A stretch of 12,872 nucleotides of DNA, from contig CAYVZZ010000061.1 in NCBI GenBank assembly GCA_964456185.1, positions 1-12,872 on the forward strand. The letters are read 5' to 3'. Source of the DNA: CAYVZZ01 sp964456185 (GTDB lineage: Bacteria > Pseudomonadota > Gammaproteobacteria > Pseudomonadales > Alcanivoracaceae). The notes under the pieces were generated by a model that saw only the letters and a program-made list of their open reading frames with translations, was not told the origin of the DNA and did no database searches. Positions 1 to 6,468 of this stretch are shown here, in pieces. The translations under genes were made by a program, and so were the position numbers. Every line of letters begins with the position of its first letter. Within the stretch, counting starts at the first letter, position 1.

Positions 1-2
1 CG

Positions 3-851
3 GTCAACGACATCGAGCGCATCAAAGCTGCCGGCATCGATCCCAAGCAAATGGCCGAAACCGGCGTCGAAATCTTTTTCACCCAGGTGTTCCGGCACAA
101 CTTTTTCCACGCCGACATGCACCCGGGCAATATCTTTATCAATCCGGCCAAGCCGGACTCGCCGCAATATATGTCCATCGACACCGCCATTTGCGGGCAT
201 CTTTCCGAAAGTGATTTGTTGGTGCTTGGCCGGTTGGTGTTAAGCGTCATTCGCCGCGACTATGCCACGCTGGTCGATTTGGTAATTCGCGCCCGCTGGT
301 GCCGCCCCGATATTGACCGCTACCGCTTCGAGCAACGTCTGGAACAGCTCGTCAGCCCCATGCTCGACCAGCCGCTCGACCAACTCGAGTTTGCGCCTTT
401 GGTCTTAAAACTTTTGGACACTGCCCGCGAGTATCACGTCGAAGCTCCCACGCAATACATGCTATTGCTGAAAACACTCATTCACGTGGAAGGCTTGGGC
501 AACCAGATTTACCCCGAACTGGATATCTGGCAAACCGCCAAGCCTTTCCTGGAAAGCTGGATGATGGACACCTTCGGCCCCATGGCCACCCTGAAAAAAC
601 TGCAAGACCGCCTGCCCGAATGGCTAGCGCAACTGCCCGACATGCCCGAGCTGCTCCGTGGCGCGCTGGAAACCCACCAGCAACCGGCCTTGCCCGCCGC
701 GCCGCTGGAGCCCCAACTCACCCGCCACCGCCGCAAGCAACTGATTGGTTTCATTGGCCTTGGGCTAATTGCCAGCCCCTGGGTGACCACGACTCCGGTT
801 GGGGTGGCAGTGGCCGGTGCCGTGCTGGCACTCTGGTCTTGGCGAAAATAA
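3..851 (+). CDS. ubiB: UbiB family protein kinase-like (ubiquinone biosynthesis), 5' end cut off by window
   Basis: The reading frame is open from base 3 to a TAA at 849-851, so this is the C-terminal ~282 residues of a protein of usually about 540. UbiB is an atypical kinase/ATPase of the ABC1/ADCK family that supports ubiquinone biosynthesis at the inner membrane. The sequence shows the QVF..NFFHADMHPGN catalytic-loop block (bases ~87-131), the conserved KTL..VEG.G.Q.YP.LD.W..AKPFLESWM segment, and two short hydrophobic segments near the C-terminus (ending in LWSWRK) that fit the family's C-terminal membrane anchor. The motif equivalent to DFG/DCG reads D-T-A (bases 180-188), which is odd: the Asp is kept but the Gly is Ala. 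No intrinsic terminator follows; hisE lies 127 bases downstream. Family assignment is secure; full activity is inferred. Confidence 0.93.
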   Translation, partial: VNDIERIKAAGIDPKQMAETGVEIFFTQVFRHNFFHADMHPGNIFINPAKPDSPQYMSIDTAICGHLSESDLLVLGRLVLSVIRRDYATLVDLVIRARWCRPDIDRYRFEQRLEQLVSPMLDQPLDQLEFAPLVLKLLDTAREYHVEAPTQYMLLLKTLIHVEGLGNQIYPELDIWQTAKPFLESWMMDTFGPMATLKKLQDRLPEWLAQLPDMPELLRGALETHQQPALPAAPLEPQLTRHRRKQLIGFIGLGLIASPWVTTTPVGVAVAGAVLALWSWRK

Positions 852-919
852 CACCTGCTGGCTCGCGTTCAATCTGGTAGGCTTTACCCCGCCTAAAACA
901 GATGCTCGGCAAATAAAAC

Positions 920-948
920 CTGTCAGCTATTAAGGGCATTGATATACT
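920..948 (+). promoter_or_regulatory. Probable sigma70 promoter for hisE-tatABC
   Basis: CTGTCA at 920-925 (4/6 match to the -35 box) is separated by exactly 17 bases from TATACT at 943-948 (5/6 match to the -10 box). The -10 is preceded by TG plus one base (940-942), giving an extended -10. Transcription would start near 955, about 24 bases before the hisE ATG. This would let hisE and tat genes be expressed independently of ubiB. Judged by eye only. Confidence 0.5.
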
Positions 949-978
949 AGGGCTTACACAACCGGACACCGCGTTTTC

Positions 979-1317
979 ATGAGCGATACACTTCAACAAC
1001 TGCATCAAACATTAGAAGCACGCAAGCAGGCGTCGCCCGACGATTCCTATGTGGCCAGCTTATATCACAAGGGCCTCAACAAGATTTTGGAAAAGGTCGG
1101 CGAAGAAGCCACAGAAACCATTCTTGCGGCGCGTGATGCAGAAGTATCGGGCGACAAAGCACATTTGATTTCTGAAACAGCGGATCTCTGGTTTCATTCC
1201 ATGGTGATGTTATCCAAACTGGACTGTTCACCCAATGATGTCCTGAAAGAGCTGGAGCGCCGTTTTGGCCTCTCGGGGCTAGAAGAGAAAGCCGCACGAC
1301 AAAAGACCGGAGGTTGA
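979..1317 (+). CDS. hisE: Phosphoribosyl-ATP pyrophosphatase
   Basis: HisE hydrolyses phosphoribosyl-ATP to phosphoribosyl-AMP and pyrophosphate, the second step of histidine biosynthesis, in the cytoplasm. The 112-residue length fits stand-alone HisE. Family motifs are clear: KVGEEATE at residues 39-46 and ETADLWFH at 66-73, the acidic helices that bind Mg2+ in this all-alpha MazG-like fold. The ATG at 979 gives the normal N-terminus but has no obvious Shine-Dalgarno sequence, and the leader from the proposed promoter is short. Its stop is one base before the tatA start, so hisE and tatA are surely co-transcribed. The partner hisI (phosphoribosyl-AMP cyclohydrolase), usually just upstream in Pseudomonas-type genomes, is missing here and HisE is not fused to it. 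Confidence 0.95.
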   Translation: MSDTLQQLHQTLEARKQASPDDSYVASLYHKGLNKILEKVGEEATETILAARDAEVSGDKAHLISETADLWFHSMVMLSKLDCSPNDVLKELERRFGLSGLEEKAARQKTGG

Positions 1318-1318
1318 T

Positions 1319-1552
1319 ATGTTTGCAGGCGTAAGTATTTGGCAACTCTTGATTATTTTGCTGATTATCCTGGCTATTTTTGGCACCAAGAAACTGCGTA
1401 ATATTGGTGGCGACCTGGGTGGCGCTGTGAAGGGCTTTAAAGACGCCATGAACGAAGGCGAAGCTGAACAAAGCCAAAAACAGCTCAACACCAAAAAAAA
1501 CCAGACCGCTAGCAGCAATGAGACGGCCGACAAACAGGAAGACAAGGCGTAA
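1319..1552 (+). CDS. tatA: Sec-independent protein translocase subunit TatA
   Basis: TatA is the small, oligomerising subunit that forms the protein-conducting element of the twin-arginine translocase, exporting folded proteins across the inner membrane. The 77-residue product has the standard layout: a short N-out membrane helix (residues ~3-20, ending IFG), the hinge FGTKKLRNIG, an amphipathic helix (GGDLGGAVKGFKDAM) and a charged, Gln/Asn/Lys-rich unstructured tail. A strong ribosome-binding site GGAGG sits five bases before the ATG, inside the end of hisE. The tail differs from TatB (no LGPERLP block), which supports the TatA call over TatB; TatE is an alternative name for paralogues but the tatABC context favours TatA. 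Confidence 0.96.
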   Translation: MFAGVSIWQLLIILLIILAIFGTKKLRNIGGDLGGAVKGFKDAMNEGEAEQSQKQLNTKKNQTASSNETADKQEDKA

Positions 1553-1593
1553 GTGCATGTCTTTTTGTTTTAGCCTAACTACAGAGCTACGCC

Positions 1594-1923
1594 ATGTTTG
1601 ATGTCGGTGGCGGCGAGCTTCTTATTGTATTGGTTATCGCCTTATTGGTGCTCGGCCCCGAGCGCCTACCCGAGGCGGCGCGCACCGTTGGCAAGTGGAC
1701 GGGGCGTGCCAAAGCGATATTCAATAATTTACGCTATGAGCTTGAGCAAGAAGCCTACAACCGCGACCTTCAAGAGAAATTTAACAAACAAATGCGCGAA
1801 ATGGGGATAGACCCGGACACGCTCAACGAGCCTGGCAAAACGCCAGCCGAGCTGGTCGACAACAGCCCTGCCGCCGACGTGACCAACAACCAGCCCGCCG
1901 ATGACGACGACAACCCCCGATAA
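1594..1923 (+). CDS. tatB: Sec-independent protein translocase subunit TatB
   Basis: TatB works with TatC as the receptor complex for twin-arginine signal peptides. The 109-residue product begins MFDVGGGELLIVLVIALLVLGPERLPEAART in family style: a short membrane helix, the conserved Glu in the first residues (E8), and the LGPERLP hinge followed by an amphipathic helix. The rest is a charged coiled region and an acidic, disordered tail ending in DDDDNPR. It starts 41 bases after tatA. Its ribosome-binding site is weak. The last 23 bases overlap the start of tatC in another frame, implying translational coupling. The length is shorter than the E. coli protein (171 residues), within family variation because the tail is not conserved. 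Confidence 0.95.
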   Translation: MFDVGGGELLIVLVIALLVLGPERLPEAARTVGKWTGRAKAIFNNLRYELEQEAYNRDLQEKFNKQMREMGIDPDTLNEPGKTPAELVDNSPAADVTNNQPADDDDNPR

Positions 1924-2707
1924 CGACCCTACCGACAAGCGCTCAACCCAATCGCTGATTGGTCACCTGCTTGAGCTGCGCAGCCGCCTTCTGCATATTG
2001 TCATGGCGGTACTGATCGTATTTGCCGTCATCATGATGATGCCTTTAGGCGACGGCGTCATGCTTTACCAGTTACTTTACGACTGGGTGGCCTCACCTTT
2101 AATGTCGGTGATGCCAGAAGGCACCTCCATGATTGCCACGCACCCGACCTCTCCCTTGCTGGTGCCCATGAAGCTGGCCTTCTTTTTCAGTATTTTTGCC
2201 ACCATGCCCTACACACTGCATCAGGTTTGGGCGTTTGTCTCACCGGGGCTTTACAAACATGAGAAGAAGCTAGCTGTTCCGCTGCTTGTCAGCAGTGTTT
2301 TGCTGTTTTATGCCGGCTGTGCCTTCGCCTTCTTTGTGATCTTCCCGGTGCTATTCGGCTTTTTCACCTCGGTAGCGCCAGAAGGCGTTGCCGTCATGAC
2401 GGATATCGGCAGCTATCTGAGCTTTGTCATTACGCTGTTTATTGCCTTTGGCGTTAGCTTTGAAATGCCGGTTTTCATCATTCTGCTGGTGGCCTCGGGG
2501 CTGGTCAGCCGTGACACACTGAAAGACAAGCGTCGTTACGTCATCGTCGGCTGTTTTATCATGGCGATGTTTTTAACCCCGCCGGATATCTTCTCGCAAA
2601 CCATGCTGGCCATTCCCATGTGCCTGTTATATGAAGCCGGTATCTTCTTCTCGCGCAGCGTTAAGCCCCGCCAGAAAAAGGACAAAGCGGAAGACACTGA
2701 GGATTAA
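1901..2707 (+). CDS. tatC: Sec-independent protein translocase subunit TatC
   Basis: TatC is the six-helix inner-membrane protein that recognises twin-arginine signal peptides. The 268-residue product has the family landmarks: LIGHLLELRSRLL at residues 19-31, the YTLHQVWAFVSPGLYKHE block ending in E121 (equivalent of the E. coli signal-peptide contact E103), FGVSFEMPV with E188 (equivalent of E170), and TPPD at 226-229. The ATG at 1901 lies inside tatB and has no Shine-Dalgarno sequence; no other ATG precedes the conserved LIGHLLELR segment, so this start is well supported and probably depends on coupling to tatB translation. The C-terminus is short and charged. Its 3' end overlaps the transglycosylase gene on the opposite strand. 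I see no terminator after it. Confidence 0.96.
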   Translation: MTTTTPDNDPTDKRSTQSLIGHLLELRSRLLHIVMAVLIVFAVIMMMPLGDGVMLYQLLYDWVASPLMSVMPEGTSMIATHPTSPLLVPMKLAFFFSIFATMPYTLHQVWAFVSPGLYKHEKKLAVPLLVSSVLLFYAGCAFAFFVIFPVLFGFFTSVAPEGVAVMTDIGSYLSFVITLFIAFGVSFEMPVFIILLVASGLVSRDTLKDKRRYVIVGCFIMAMFLTPPDIFSQTMLAIPMCLLYEAGIFFSRSVKPRQKKDKAEDTED

Positions 2708-3398
2708 GCCAATAGGACAATAGCGCCCCCAGATCAAACGGTCGACGGACGCTTGGTGCTTCCTCACTGCGATTGTGCGCTTTAGGCAATAAACCCGCCG
2801 CGCCCTTGTCAGCCACCTGATTACGCTTCCAAGCGGGCGGCCGGTTGGTCTTTACTTCCACAATGCGTTCAACATAGATACGCGTCTGGCGAGGCGCTTG
2901 TTCTGCGACTGGCGGCCAACTGTCTGGCGGTGGAGTCGCTCGATTATAAGCCCGCAATATCCCCGTCAGCCCCGCGTTATATGCACCAAACATAAAATAC
3001 AATTGCTGCATTGAAGGCAAGTCGTCCCAATGCACTTGCACCCGACTCAGCAGATAGCGGTCATACCAAATGCCACCAGCGATATTCCAGCGAGGTGTAT
3101 CAAAGGAGCCAAACCAGGTATTTTCTGCCTTAATTTCATAGCGCCATGTGCGCGGCATAATCTGCATTAAGCCTCGCGCTCCTGCCCCACTCTCTACCCC
3201 GGGGCGCAAGGAAGATTCCACAATGGCCTGCGATTTAAACCAGCGCCAGTCGACAAGGGGGCCGAAATAATGTTTCGCGTACTTGCGGAAATAATGGTCA
3301 TAGCGGGTTGTCCAGGTATCGTCACCAACCCAAGGTTTTCCCGCCCAGCTTGTCATGGGCAGCAGCAAACAGCAGATTAATACCAACCGCTTGACCAT
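2661..3398 (-). CDS. Secreted SLT-domain lytic transglycosylase (peptidoglycan)
   Basis: The 245-residue product has a typical signal peptide (MVKR plus a hydrophobic stretch, likely cut after SWA at residue 19), so it acts in the periplasm. Residues ~45-180 form an SLT-type lysozyme-like domain: the catalytic Glu in AIVESSLRP (E61), GARGLMQIMPRTW with GLMQ at 76-79, GAYNAG at 138-143, and YVERI at 175-179. Family members cleave glycan strands to 1,6-anhydromuramic products. I cannot assign a named Mlt subfamily. The ATG is preceded by AGAGG nine bases upstream. It follows the DUF350 gene by 12 bases and is probably its operon partner. The last ~15 codons run antisense through the end of tatC; this tail past about residue 185 shows no recognisable domain. 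Confidence 0.88.
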   Translation of the reverse strand: MVKRLVLICCLLLPMTSWAGKPWVGDDTWTTRYDHYFRKYAKHYFGPLVDWRWFKSQAIVESSLRPGVESGAGARGLMQIMPRTWRYEIKAENTWFGSFDTPRWNIAGGIWYDRYLLSRVQVHWDDLPSMQQLYFMFGAYNAGLTGILRAYNRATPPPDSWPPVAEQAPRQTRIYVERIVEVKTNRPPAWKRNQVADKGAAGLLPKAHNRSEEAPSVRRPFDLGALLSYWLNPQCLPLCPFSGGA

Positions 3399-3410
3399 TG
3401 CTCGTCGCCT

Positions 3411-3638
3411 CTAGTTTAACGCCAAGCCCACCACTAGCCCCATGCCGATGCCTGTGGCAATAAAAATTCCCATCACCACCAGTCCAACGGCAACATTGCC
3501 ATTTTTCAGTTCATCACGAACTTGAAAACCGACCTCAAGTAGAAACACCCGATACGCCAGCCAACCACCGGCCAACATCAGTAAGCCACCCATAGCGGCG
3601 TAGAGTAAATTCAACAGTAATGGGTTCATTGATAGCAT
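3411..3638 (-). CDS. DUF350 family small membrane protein
   Basis: A 75-residue hydrophobic protein with two likely membrane helices (residues ~7-32 and ~48-73) joined by a polar segment, LEVGFQVRDELKNGNVAVG. The DEL..GN.AV.L stretch entering the second helix matches what I know of DUF350 (UPF0719, E. coli YjfL) proteins. Those are usually about 130 residues with the unit duplicated, so this is a single-unit form. The function is unknown. The first ATG is chosen because AAGGA lies six bases upstream of it; a second ATG nine bases in has poorer spacing. It heads a probable two-gene unit with the downstream transglycosylase, which hints at an envelope role, but that is inference from position only. 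Confidence 0.75.
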   Translation of the reverse strand: MLSMNPLLLNLLYAAMGGLLMLAGGWLAYRVFLLEVGFQVRDELKNGNVAVGLVVMGIFIATGIGMGLVVGLALN

Positions 3639-3666
3639 CTCTTATCCTTTTATTATTCATCTCTAA

Positions 3667-3696
3667 TCGATACCCCATGACGACACCCATCGTCAA
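3667..3696 (-). promoter_or_regulatory. Weak candidate promoter for DUF350-transglycosylase unit
   Basis: On the minus strand TTGACG (3696-3691, 5/6 match to -35) is followed after 18 bases by TATCGA (3672-3667, only 3/6 match to -10). It lies between the pnp terminator and the DUF350 start, where a promoter is needed because the terminator ends the upstream operon. The -10 is poor, so the exact position is doubtful. Confidence 0.25.
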
Positions 3697-3699
3697 GAC

Positions 3700-3732
3700 A
3701 AAAAAATACCGACCCGAAGGCCGGCATTTTTT
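3700..3732 (-). terminator. Intrinsic terminator of pnp operon with UUCG tetraloop
   Basis: Read on the minus strand, an eight-pair stem (TGCCGGCC / GGTCGGTA, 3726-3719 and 3714-3707) is closed by a TTCG loop (3718-3715) with C-G closing pair, the very stable UUCG tetraloop. It is preceded by six A and followed by seven T (3706-3700). Two of the pairs are G-U wobbles in the minus-strand RNA but A-C mismatches in plus-strand RNA, so the structure clearly favours minus-strand termination, about 30 bases after the pnp stop. Confidence 0.9.
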
Positions 3733-3763
3733 ACGGTGTTAAGACACCTTCGCGTTAATCGCT

Positions 3764-5857
3764 TTAGTCTTCAGCATTAATTGCCTTGATTGACAATTTG
3801 ATGCGACCGCGGTTGTCCACATCGAGAACCTTAACGCGAATCTGGTCGCCTTCGTTGACATAGTCGGTGACCTTCTCGACACGCTCTTGAGCGATTTGCG
3901 AGATGTGCAACAAACCCTCCGTGCCGGGGATGATTTCCACGAAGGCACCGAAATCGACGACTTTTTTCACTTTACCGTCGTAGATTACGCCAATCTCCGG
4001 CTCGGCAGTAATGGCTTCGATCTTGGCTTCTGCGGCTTTCGCAGCTTCCTTGGTATCGCCGTAGATCTTGATAGAGCCATCGTCTTCGATGTCGATGTTA
4101 CAGCCAGTTTCTTCGGTCAGCGCACGGATGGTGGCACCGCCTTTACCAATGACATCGCGGATCTTGTCCGGATTAATCTTGATGTTAAGCAGCGTGGGCG
4201 CAGAATCGGCCAACTCACTGCGTGGCGCGCTAATCACCTGATTCATTTCATTGAGAATGTGCTGACGGGCTTCGTGCGCCTGCGCCAATGCTTTCTCCAT
4301 GATTTCCTCGGTAATGCCTTCGATTTTGATATCCATCTGCAAGGCATTCACACCCTTGGCGGTACCGGCAACTTTAAAGTCCATGTCACCGAGGTGATCT
4401 TCGTCACCAAGAATATCGGTGAGGATGGCGAAACGATCGCCTTCTTTCACCAAGCCCATAGCGATACCGGCAACTGGGGCTTTCACCGGCACACCGGCGT
4501 CCATCAGTGCCAAAGAGGTGCCACACACGCTGGCCATGGAAGAAGAACCATTGGACTCGGTGATTTCAGACACAACACGAACCGTGTAGGGGAAATCATC
4601 CACACTTGGCATCATGGCGTTAATACTGCGCTTGGCCAGACGACCATGACCGATTTCACGACGCTTGGGTGAACCCATGCGACCGGTTTCGCCAACACAG
4701 AAGGGAGCGAAATTGTAGTGCAACAGGAAGTGATCATGATGTACGCCTTCCAGCGCATCGATCAGCTGCGCGTTGCGTAGGCTGCCCAGCGTACACGTCA
4801 CGATGGCTTGGGTTTCGCCACGCGTAAACAAGGCAGAGCCATGCGTTTTAGGCAGGTTACCCACGCGTACATCCAGCGGACGCACGGTAGAGTGATCACG
4901 ACCATCAATACGCGGCTTGCCATCCAGCACAGCACCACGCACCGTGAGATATTCAACCTGATGGAACAGCTCGGACACTTCGTCTTTCGACGGCTCGGCA
5001 TCGTCTTCACCGGCCAATGCCTCAACGCAGGCAGCCTTCAACTCGGCAATACGATCTTGGCGCTGCAGCTTGTCGGTAATTTGGTAGGCCGCAGCCAGAT
5101 CGGCACCGGAGTGGGCTTTGATCTTTTCAAGCAGCTCGGTGTTTACCGCAGGCGCTTGCCATTCCCACGCGGGAGTCGCCACCTCGGCAGCAAACTCTTT
5201 AACGGCCTGCACGGCCACTTGCATTTCTTGATGACCGAACAGTACGGCGCCCAGCATTTGGTCTTCGCTAAGCTCTTTCGCTTCCGACTCAACCATTAAT
5301 ACGGCTTTATCGGTACCGGCGACAACCAGGTTCAGGCCGGACTCTTCCAGTTCGGCATAGCTGGGGTTAAGCACATACAGGCCATCTTTAAAGCCCACAC
5401 GCGCCGCGCCAATGGGCCCGTGGAACGGAATACCGGAAATCGACAAGGCGGCAGACACGCCAATCATAGCGGCGATATCGGGATCATTTTCTTTGTCCAC
5501 CGACATTACAGTCGCTACCACCTGCACTTCGTTTTTGAAGCCTTCCGGGAACAGTGGGCGAATGGGGCGGTCGATCAGGCGTGAGGTTAGTGTTTCTTTC
5601 TCGGACGGACGGCCTTCACGGCGCAGGAAACCGCCGGGGATGCGACCAGCCGCATAGGTTTTTTCTTGGTAGTTCACCGTTAACGGGAAAAAGCCCTTGC
5701 TCGGATCAGCTTCTTTCTTGCCAACAACAGTCACCAGCACAACACTGCCGCCCATGGTGATTTTTACCGCGCCAGTTGCTTGGCGGGCAATTTGTCCGGT
5801 CTCCAATACCACGGTATCGCGACCAAACTGGAATTCTTTCTTCACAACATTAAACAT
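3764..5857 (-). CDS. pnp: Polyribonucleotide nucleotidyltransferase (PNPase)
   Basis: PNPase is the trimeric 3'-5' phosphorolytic exoribonuclease of RNA decay and of the degradosome. The 697-residue product is full length (E. coli about 711). Domains in order: first RNase PH-like core (residues ~5-145), helical linker (~150-235), second, catalytic RNase PH-like core (~310-535) with DILGDEDHLGDMDFK, where D485 and D491 correspond to the catalytic D486 and D492 of E. coli, KH domain with IGKGG at ~570-574, and S1 domain (~622-692) including KVVDFGAFVEIIPGTEGLLHISQI. It starts at ATG 5857; upstream is only a weak purine-rich site. It is the last gene of the operon, 199 bases after rpsO, beyond the rpsO terminator. 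A leader hairpin at 5908-5941 may be the RNase III site used for autoregulation in related bacteria. Confidence 0.98.
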   Translation of the reverse strand: MFNVVKKEFQFGRDTVVLETGQIARQATGAVKITMGGSVVLVTVVGKKEADPSKGFFPLTVNYQEKTYAAGRIPGGFLRREGRPSEKETLTSRLIDRPIRPLFPEGFKNEVQVVATVMSVDKENDPDIAAMIGVSAALSISGIPFHGPIGAARVGFKDGLYVLNPSYAELEESGLNLVVAGTDKAVLMVESEAKELSEDQMLGAVLFGHQEMQVAVQAVKEFAAEVATPAWEWQAPAVNTELLEKIKAHSGADLAAAYQITDKLQRQDRIAELKAACVEALAGEDDAEPSKDEVSELFHQVEYLTVRGAVLDGKPRIDGRDHSTVRPLDVRVGNLPKTHGSALFTRGETQAIVTCTLGSLRNAQLIDALEGVHHDHFLLHYNFAPFCVGETGRMGSPKRREIGHGRLAKRSINAMMPSVDDFPYTVRVVSEITESNGSSSMASVCGTSLALMDAGVPVKAPVAGIAMGLVKEGDRFAILTDILGDEDHLGDMDFKVAGTAKGVNALQMDIKIEGITEEIMEKALAQAHEARQHILNEMNQVISAPRSELADSAPTLLNIKINPDKIRDVIGKGGATIRALTEETGCNIDIEDDGSIKIYGDTKEAAKAAEAKIEAITAEPEIGVIYDGKVKKVVDFGAFVEIIPGTEGLLHISQIAQERVEKVTDYVNEGDQIRVKVLDVDNRGRIKLSIKAINAED

Positions 5858-5907
5858 ACGTTTTCTCTTTTCTCTTAAATTAACTTCGTCTTCTTTCTAA
5901 CTTCCCA

Positions 5908-5941
5908 TGACAATTGGCTTTTATGACGTCAAGCCAAGTCA
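5908..5941 (-). promoter_or_regulatory. Hairpin in pnp leader, candidate RNase III processing site
   Basis: TTGGCTT (5914-5920) pairs with AAGCCAA (5931-5937) around a 10-base loop. The stem is extended by TGAC (5908-5911) with GTCA (5938-5941), with a two-base bulge (5912-5913) on one side, giving 11 pairs. No T-run follows, so it is not a terminator. It lies in the pnp leader, 51 bases upstream of the start. In E. coli the pnp leader carries a stem cleaved by RNase III and needed for PNPase autocontrol; equivalence here is inferred from position and shape. It is shorter than a typical RNase III substrate. Confidence 0.4.
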
Positions 5942-5992
5942 CGCATCTTACTGCATTTACCAACAAACGCACAAAAAAACACCGGTAAAACG

Positions 5993-6034
5993 AAAAACCC
6001 GACTCGCCTGCTAACACAGGAATCGAGTCGGGTT
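5993..6034 (-). terminator. Intrinsic terminator after rpsO
   Basis: An uninterrupted 11-pair stem (AACCCGACTCG at 5996-6006 with CGAGTCGGGTT at 6024-6034) carries a nested inner stem CCTG/CAGG (6007-6010, 6017-6020). On the minus strand the stem runs into TTTTT (5997-5993). It begins 22 bases after the rpsO stop. As in E. coli, pnp must be reached by read-through or by a promoter inside the 199-base spacer. I see no convincing promoter there. Confidence 0.9.
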
Positions 6035-6056
6035 GGAAGCATTCGTCAAGCGAATA

Positions 6057-6326
6057 TTAGCGACGCAGACCCAGCTTCTTGATCAGATCAAGGTAGCGGC
6101 TACGATCTTTGCTCGCCAAATAGTCGAGCAGCTTACGACGCTGATTAACCATGCGGATCAAACCGCGACGGCTATGGTGATCTTTCTTGTGTCCCTTAAA
6201 GTGGGATTGCAGCTGATTGATGTTGCCTGTCAGCAGTGCGACTTGCACTTCCGGTGAGCCGGTGTCGCCTTCGCTACGCGCGTGCTCTTTAACAATCTCA
6301 GCTTTCTGTTCGGCAGTAAGTGCCAT
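6057..6326 (-). CDS. rpsO: 30S ribosomal protein S15
   Basis: S15 is a primary 16S rRNA-binding protein that nucleates assembly of the 30S platform. The 89-residue product has the exact family length and recognisable sequence throughout, with GDTGSPEVQVALLTGNINQLQSHFKGHKKDHHSRRGLIRMVNQRRKLLDYL covering the conserved helices. The ATG is preceded by GGAG seven bases upstream. It lies 142 bases after truB, with a probable promoter in that spacer, and is followed by a strong terminator, so it is likely made partly as a short mRNA of its own. In E. coli S15 represses its own translation through a leader pseudoknot. The leader here has several short inverted repeats, but I cannot identify that pseudoknot by eye. 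Confidence 0.98.
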   Translation of the reverse strand: MALTAEQKAEIVKEHARSEGDTGSPEVQVALLTGNINQLQSHFKGHKKDHHSRRGLIRMVNQRRKLLDYLASKDRSRYLDLIKKLGLRR

Positions 6327-6416
6327 GATGTTTCTCCGTCATTGCATTTCAAAATCACGAACAGCCGTGCATGACAACAGCTGCCGCTACAAGAGCCCTG
6401 TGCTCCTGAACGCTGC

Positions 6417-6445
6417 ATTCTACCCTATAACGCCACAAAATCCGA
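6417..6445 (-). promoter_or_regulatory. Candidate rpsO promoter
   Basis: Minus-strand TAGAAT (6422-6417) is a 5/6 match to the -10 box and lies about 90 bases upstream of the rpsO ATG, after the truB stop. The hexamer 17 bases upstream (TCGGAT, 6445-6440) is a poor -35; TTGACT at 6460-6455 is a good -35 sequence but too far away. A promoter here fits the known promoter ahead of rpsO in E. coli. Only the -10 is convincing. Confidence 0.35.
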
Positions 6446-6468
6446 GCGTATTTGAGTCAAGCTGCAAG

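Noticed and set aside
873..896. Short inverted repeat TAGGC/GCCTA after ubiB as a possible terminator
   Set aside because: Only five pairs with an eight-base loop and no T-run on either strand.
1076..1558. 160-codon open frame on the minus strand opposite hisE and tatA
   Set aside because: Covers two clearly recognised plus-strand genes and has no recognisable domain; treated as a shadow.
3887..4672. 261-codon open frame on the plus strand opposite pnp
   Set aside because: Antisense to the catalytic core and KH domain of PNPase; low-complexity HTG/FDF-like shadow sequence with no family resemblance.
5971..5988. ACCGGT palindrome next to a seven-T run (minus strand) as a second terminator after rpsO
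   Set aside because: The palindrome cannot form a hairpin with a normal loop, so the T-run alone is not enough for a call.
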